64,000 bases of DNA, from positions 4,176,036-4,240,035 of the forward strand of contig CM055267.1 of the NCBI GenBank assembly GCA_029237695.1, read 5' to 3'. Every line of letters starts with the position of its first letter. Position 1 is the stretch's first letter. This DNA is from Conchocele bisecta. Taxonomy: Eukaryota > Mollusca > Bivalvia > Lucinida > Thyasiridae. Below are positions 60,701-64,000 of this stretch, piece after piece. Made by a program: the position numbers and the translations under genes. The notes under the pieces were generated by a model. The model had not been told where the DNA came from, made no database searches, and worked only from the letters and a program-made list of their open reading frames with translations.

Positions 60701-61254
60701 GTTAAAGTTTTCGACTACCTACTATCTCTGTAACCGTAAGTCAGATTGTCTTGAAACTTCATACACTTATTTGTCATCACCCATATTTTCATTCCATAGG
60801 CCACCCATGCAGCCCTTAGTCAAGGTCATGGTCAAATGACTTTGATCTTTGAGGGACACATCCATTAGTGTTACTGATTTCTCGTTAGATCATTTTGCAA
60901 TACCTGTACCAGTTCCATAATTGTGTCCCTGTGTATTTGTGTTTGGTTCGGAGAGTATAACAATAATATGCTACATGTATGTGGACTGACTTCATGACTG
61001 TATTGGGCTTAATGTCTACCAGTCTGACTTGCATGGTAACATTTCTGCCAGCAGCGTTTGGGATCTATGCTCGTCTCATGTTTCCTGTAAACCTTCTCAC
61101 ACTGGGTCCTCTGTGTATAGTATGCATGCACCACATATATAGTATAGCTGCTTCTAACATGCTTAACCTACACACTGGGCGATTAGCCATATGCCATGTG
61201 CAATTTCCAAACAGAAAATGTTATAGTAGAACCTCCCTAGACCCCACTGTGTTT

Positions 61255-61500
61255 AATTGTATCCCCCGGACTCCGTCGGGGGATACTATGGATTTGACAG
61301 CGGGCCGCGTCCGCGTCCGCGTCGTCGTCCGCATCCGCGTCCGCCGCAGACACTTCTTGTCCGGAGCATAACTCGAACACGCTTTGGAATATTTTCATGA
61401 AACTTCACACATGCATAGACCACGACCCGAAGGTGTGTCGCGCACAAGAATGACAACTCTTGCATAGGTAATTTTTTAGTTATCTCCCTTTTTTAGCTCA
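61255..61500. repeat. Fragment with ATCCCCCGG...CCGGGGGAT-type hairpin and ATAACTCGAACACGCTTTGG block
   Basis: GTATCCCCCGGACTCCGTCG closes as a hairpin with GGGGGATAC. The following CGTCCGCGTCCGCGTCGTCG run and AGCATAACTCGAACACGCTT block recur, without the hairpin, at 62490-62520 and 63970-64000. Confidence 0.7.
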
Positions 61501-61559
61501 ACTATTCGAAGAATAAGTAGAGCTTATGTTGTCACGTCGGCGTCGGTGTCACCGTCACG

Positions 61560-62200
61560 CCTTGGTTAAGGTTTTTAGTCAAGCTTGTATATGGAATACT
61601 ACTGGCCCTACACCCACCATACTTGGACAACTTCATCTCCTAGTGATGTACATCAATAACCCCTGATCTATATTTGACCTTGACCTACATTTCCTCTTGA
61701 ATTACTTGGTTAATTCCCCTTCCCCGGTTGGTTAAGGTTTTTAGTCAACCTTGGTTAAGGTTTTTAGTCAAGCTTGTATATGCAATACTACTGGCCCTAC
61801 ACCCACCATACTTGGACAACTTCATCTCATAGTGATGCACATCAATAACCCCTCATCTATATTTGACCTTGACCTACATTTCCTCTTGAATTACTTACTT
61901 AATTCCCCTTGGTTAAGGTTTTTAGTCAACCTTGGTTAAGGTTTTTTTTCAAGCTTGTACATTGAATACTATTGTGCATCCAGACACCATACTTCGACAA
62001 CCTTTTCTCATAGGTATGTACATCAATAACCCCTGATCTATATTTGACCTTCACCTACATTTCCTCTTGAATTACTTACTTAATTCATTTTGGTTAAGGT
62101 TTTTAGTCAACCTTCTATATGGAATACTACTGGCCCTACACCCACCATACTTGGACAAGTTCATCTCCTAGTGATGTACATCAACAACCCCTGATCCATT
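61560..62200. repeat. Tandem repeat of about 160-190 bp, four units
   Basis: GGTTAAGGTTTTTAGTCAAG, then GGCCCTACACCCACCATACT and CATCAATAACCCCTGATCTA, start at about 61564, 61753, 61934 and 62092. Unit junctions carry small duplications of GGTTAAGGTTTTTAGTCAAC. Confidence 0.85.
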
Positions 62201-62284
62201 TTTTTTTCTTCAAATTCTTTTTCAATTTTTGTCTAGTAGCATAAGGTCGTAAGTGCTATATACAGACTATTATCATATAATAAA

Positions 62285-62350
62285 ACAATTATTGACTAGT
62301 GAGCCATAGAATATAATCTGATATTCTTTGGCTCACTAGTCAATAATTGT
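62285..62350. repeat. Perfect 22-bp inverted repeat with 22-base spacer
   Basis: 62285-62306 (ACAATTATTGACTAGTGAGC, then CA) is the exact reverse complement of 62329-62350. The spacer is AT-rich (TAGAATATAATCTGATATTC). Confidence 0.9.
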
Positions 62351-62699
62351 ATAATATGTTCGGGCCAGTGAAAATTGCTTTCGGGCCCAGGCTCGAGGTC
62401 AAGGCGGGACAAGGCGAGGTATCTGATTCCGCGGAATTCTTATTTACTTATCTCCCTTTGTTGTTTCGTGCTCTGATTTTGTATCCAGAGCATAACTCGA
62501 ACACCCTTTGGAATATTTTTATGCCCCACCACGATAGTGGAGGGGGAATTTAGTGTTACCCTTGTCCGTCCGTCCGTCTGCACACACGAATGGGTACTTG
62601 TTGTAAGCATACGGGGATCTTATTGGGTAGGGTTAGGATAGTGTTGGGTACTCTTGTTGGGTATTTTTATACAGTAGGAACGTGCGTCCCGTCCTCCCG

Positions 62700-63775
62700 T
62701 CCGTCCGTCCGTTTTTCCGTCCGTCCGTCACAAAACTTTAACACTCGGGTAAATGTCTCATAATTTCTTCATCCTTCGACCGATCTGCTTCATATTTCAT
62801 ATACACATTGCTCTGATGGTTCACTACCGCCCTGTGCCAAATCCGTGTTCGTCCTGCCCCCGCCAAGCCCAGGGTCAAGGTCACATACTTGGTGCTTCAA
62901 AAACTTTAACGATCAGGTTAATATCTTATAATTTCTGTTTTCTTTCACGGATCAGCTTCATATTTCATATACACATTGCTCTAATGGTCCTCTACCGCCC
63001 TGTGCCAAATCCACGTTCGTCCTGCCCCCGCCAAGCCCAGGGTCAAGGTTACATACTTGGTGCTTCAACAACTTTAACGCTCTGGTAAATATCTTATAAT
63101 TTCTGTTTTCTTTCACGGATCAGTTTCATATTTCATATACGCATTGCTCTAATGGTCCTCTACCGCCCTGTGCCAAATCCATGTTCGTCCTGCCCCCGCC
63201 AAGCCCAGGGTCAAGGTCACATACTTAGTGCTTCAAAAACTTTAACGCTCGGGTAAATATCTTATACTTTCTATTTTCTTTCATGGATCATCTTCATATT
63301 TCATATACGCATTGCTCTAATGGTCCTCTACCGCCCTGTGCCAAATCCACGTTCGTCCTGCCACCCCCGCCAATCCCAGGGTCAAGGTCACATACTTGGT
63401 GCTTCAAAAACTTTAATGCTCAGGTAAATATCTTATAATTTTTCTTTCCTTTCACGGATCAACTTCATATTTCATATACGCGTTGCTCTAATGGTCCTCT
63501 ACCGCCCTGTGCCAAATCCACGTTCGTCCTGCCCCCGCCAAGCACAGGGTTCAGATCACATACTTAGTGCTTCAACAACTTTGACGCTCAGATAAATATC
63601 TTATAATTTCTGTTTTCTTTCACGGATCAGCTTCATATTTCACATGCATTGCTCTAATGGTCCTCTACCGCCCTATGCCAAATCCACGTTCGTCCTGCCC
63701 CAGCCAAGCCCAGGGTCAAGGTCACATACTTGGTGCTTCAAAAACTTTAACGCTCAGGTAAAAGAAAATTTTGAC
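62700..63775. repeat. Tandem repeat of about 168 bp, six units
   Basis: CTTCATATTTCATATACACA, CTACCGCCCTGTGCCAAATC, AAGCCCAGGGTCAAGGTCAC and TTTAACGCTCGGGTAAAT recur at about 62788, 62956, 63123, 63292, 63462 and 63628. Units are highly similar, so the array is young or homogenised. It is preceded by a CCGTCCGTCCGT run. Confidence 0.9.
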
Positions 63776-64000
63776 TTGGAATTTGGCCTCATTTATTATC
63801 AAAGCGATATGTGGGACATCCGTGTTCTATGAACACATTTTCTAGTTTATTAAACTTCACACATGCATAGAAGACGACCCAAAGGTGTGTCGCACGTAAG
63901 AATGACAACTCTTGCGTCGTTAATTTCTTAGTTATCTCCCTTTGTTGTTTCGTGCACTGATTTCGTGTCCGGAGCATAACTCGAACACCCTTTGGAATAT

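Noticed and set aside
60309..60839. Cys/Val/Ser-rich and Asp/Arg/Thr-rich frames on both strands
   Set aside because: Translation of the CTGT microsatellite.
58880..63775. Regular repeats considered as a CRISPR array
   Set aside because: Units are contiguous tandem repeats without unique spacers, in an animal gene intron.

Overview
The window is animal nuclear DNA, most likely from a bivalve mollusc. The protein evidence is the 5' part of a gene for the adaptor GRB2 (Drosophila Drk), split into exons by introns of about 14 kb. The repeat evidence is several families that I associate with bivalve genomes: elements opening with AGCTCACCTGAGC, arrays ending in ATAACTCGAACACCCTTTGG, fragments ending in GATAGGCCGTTAAACACCAA, and a short element with TGTGACTGGAGAAATGG ends. 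The species assignment is an inference. All identifications were made by eye from translations and base patterns; no search was run.

Layout. 1-3300: decayed genes that look like part of a virus-like or large self-synthesising mobile element: a repeat-built coiled coil with a fibre-head-like C-terminus, a frameshifted protein with a hydrophobic middle, and a small basic protein on the other strand. 3300-28469: sequence upstream of GRB2, made mostly of DNA transposons and their internally deleted relatives (two long inverted-repeat elements, three copies of one roughly 1-kb element), a LINE fragment, a poly-G tract and a fossil mobile-element gene. 28470-28547: GRB2 coding exon 1. 28548-42457: intron 1, dominated by a 7.3-kb inverted repeat with nested elements inside and by two head-to-tail repeat elements. 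42458-42555: coding exon 2. 42556-55963: intron 2, with a decayed mobile-element ORF, a transposase C-terminal fragment, two histone-type stem-loops and a 1.16-kb foldback. 55964-56104 and 56854-56979: two tandem versions of the exon for the first half of the SH2 domain. 56980-64000: intron with minisatellites; the next GRB2 exon is not in the window.

The main result is the exon pair in GRB2. Both versions start with one base completing a split codon followed by the SH2 entry Trp-Phe, both end two bases into a codon, and both keep the FLVR-type arginine. They look like alternative cassettes for the phosphotyrosine pocket of one SH2 domain. A 15-base sequence between them can pair with a sequence upstream of the first, which would loop out the first exon; this is a testable idea about exon choice. 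The other genes do not work together with GRB2: they are mobile-element remains.
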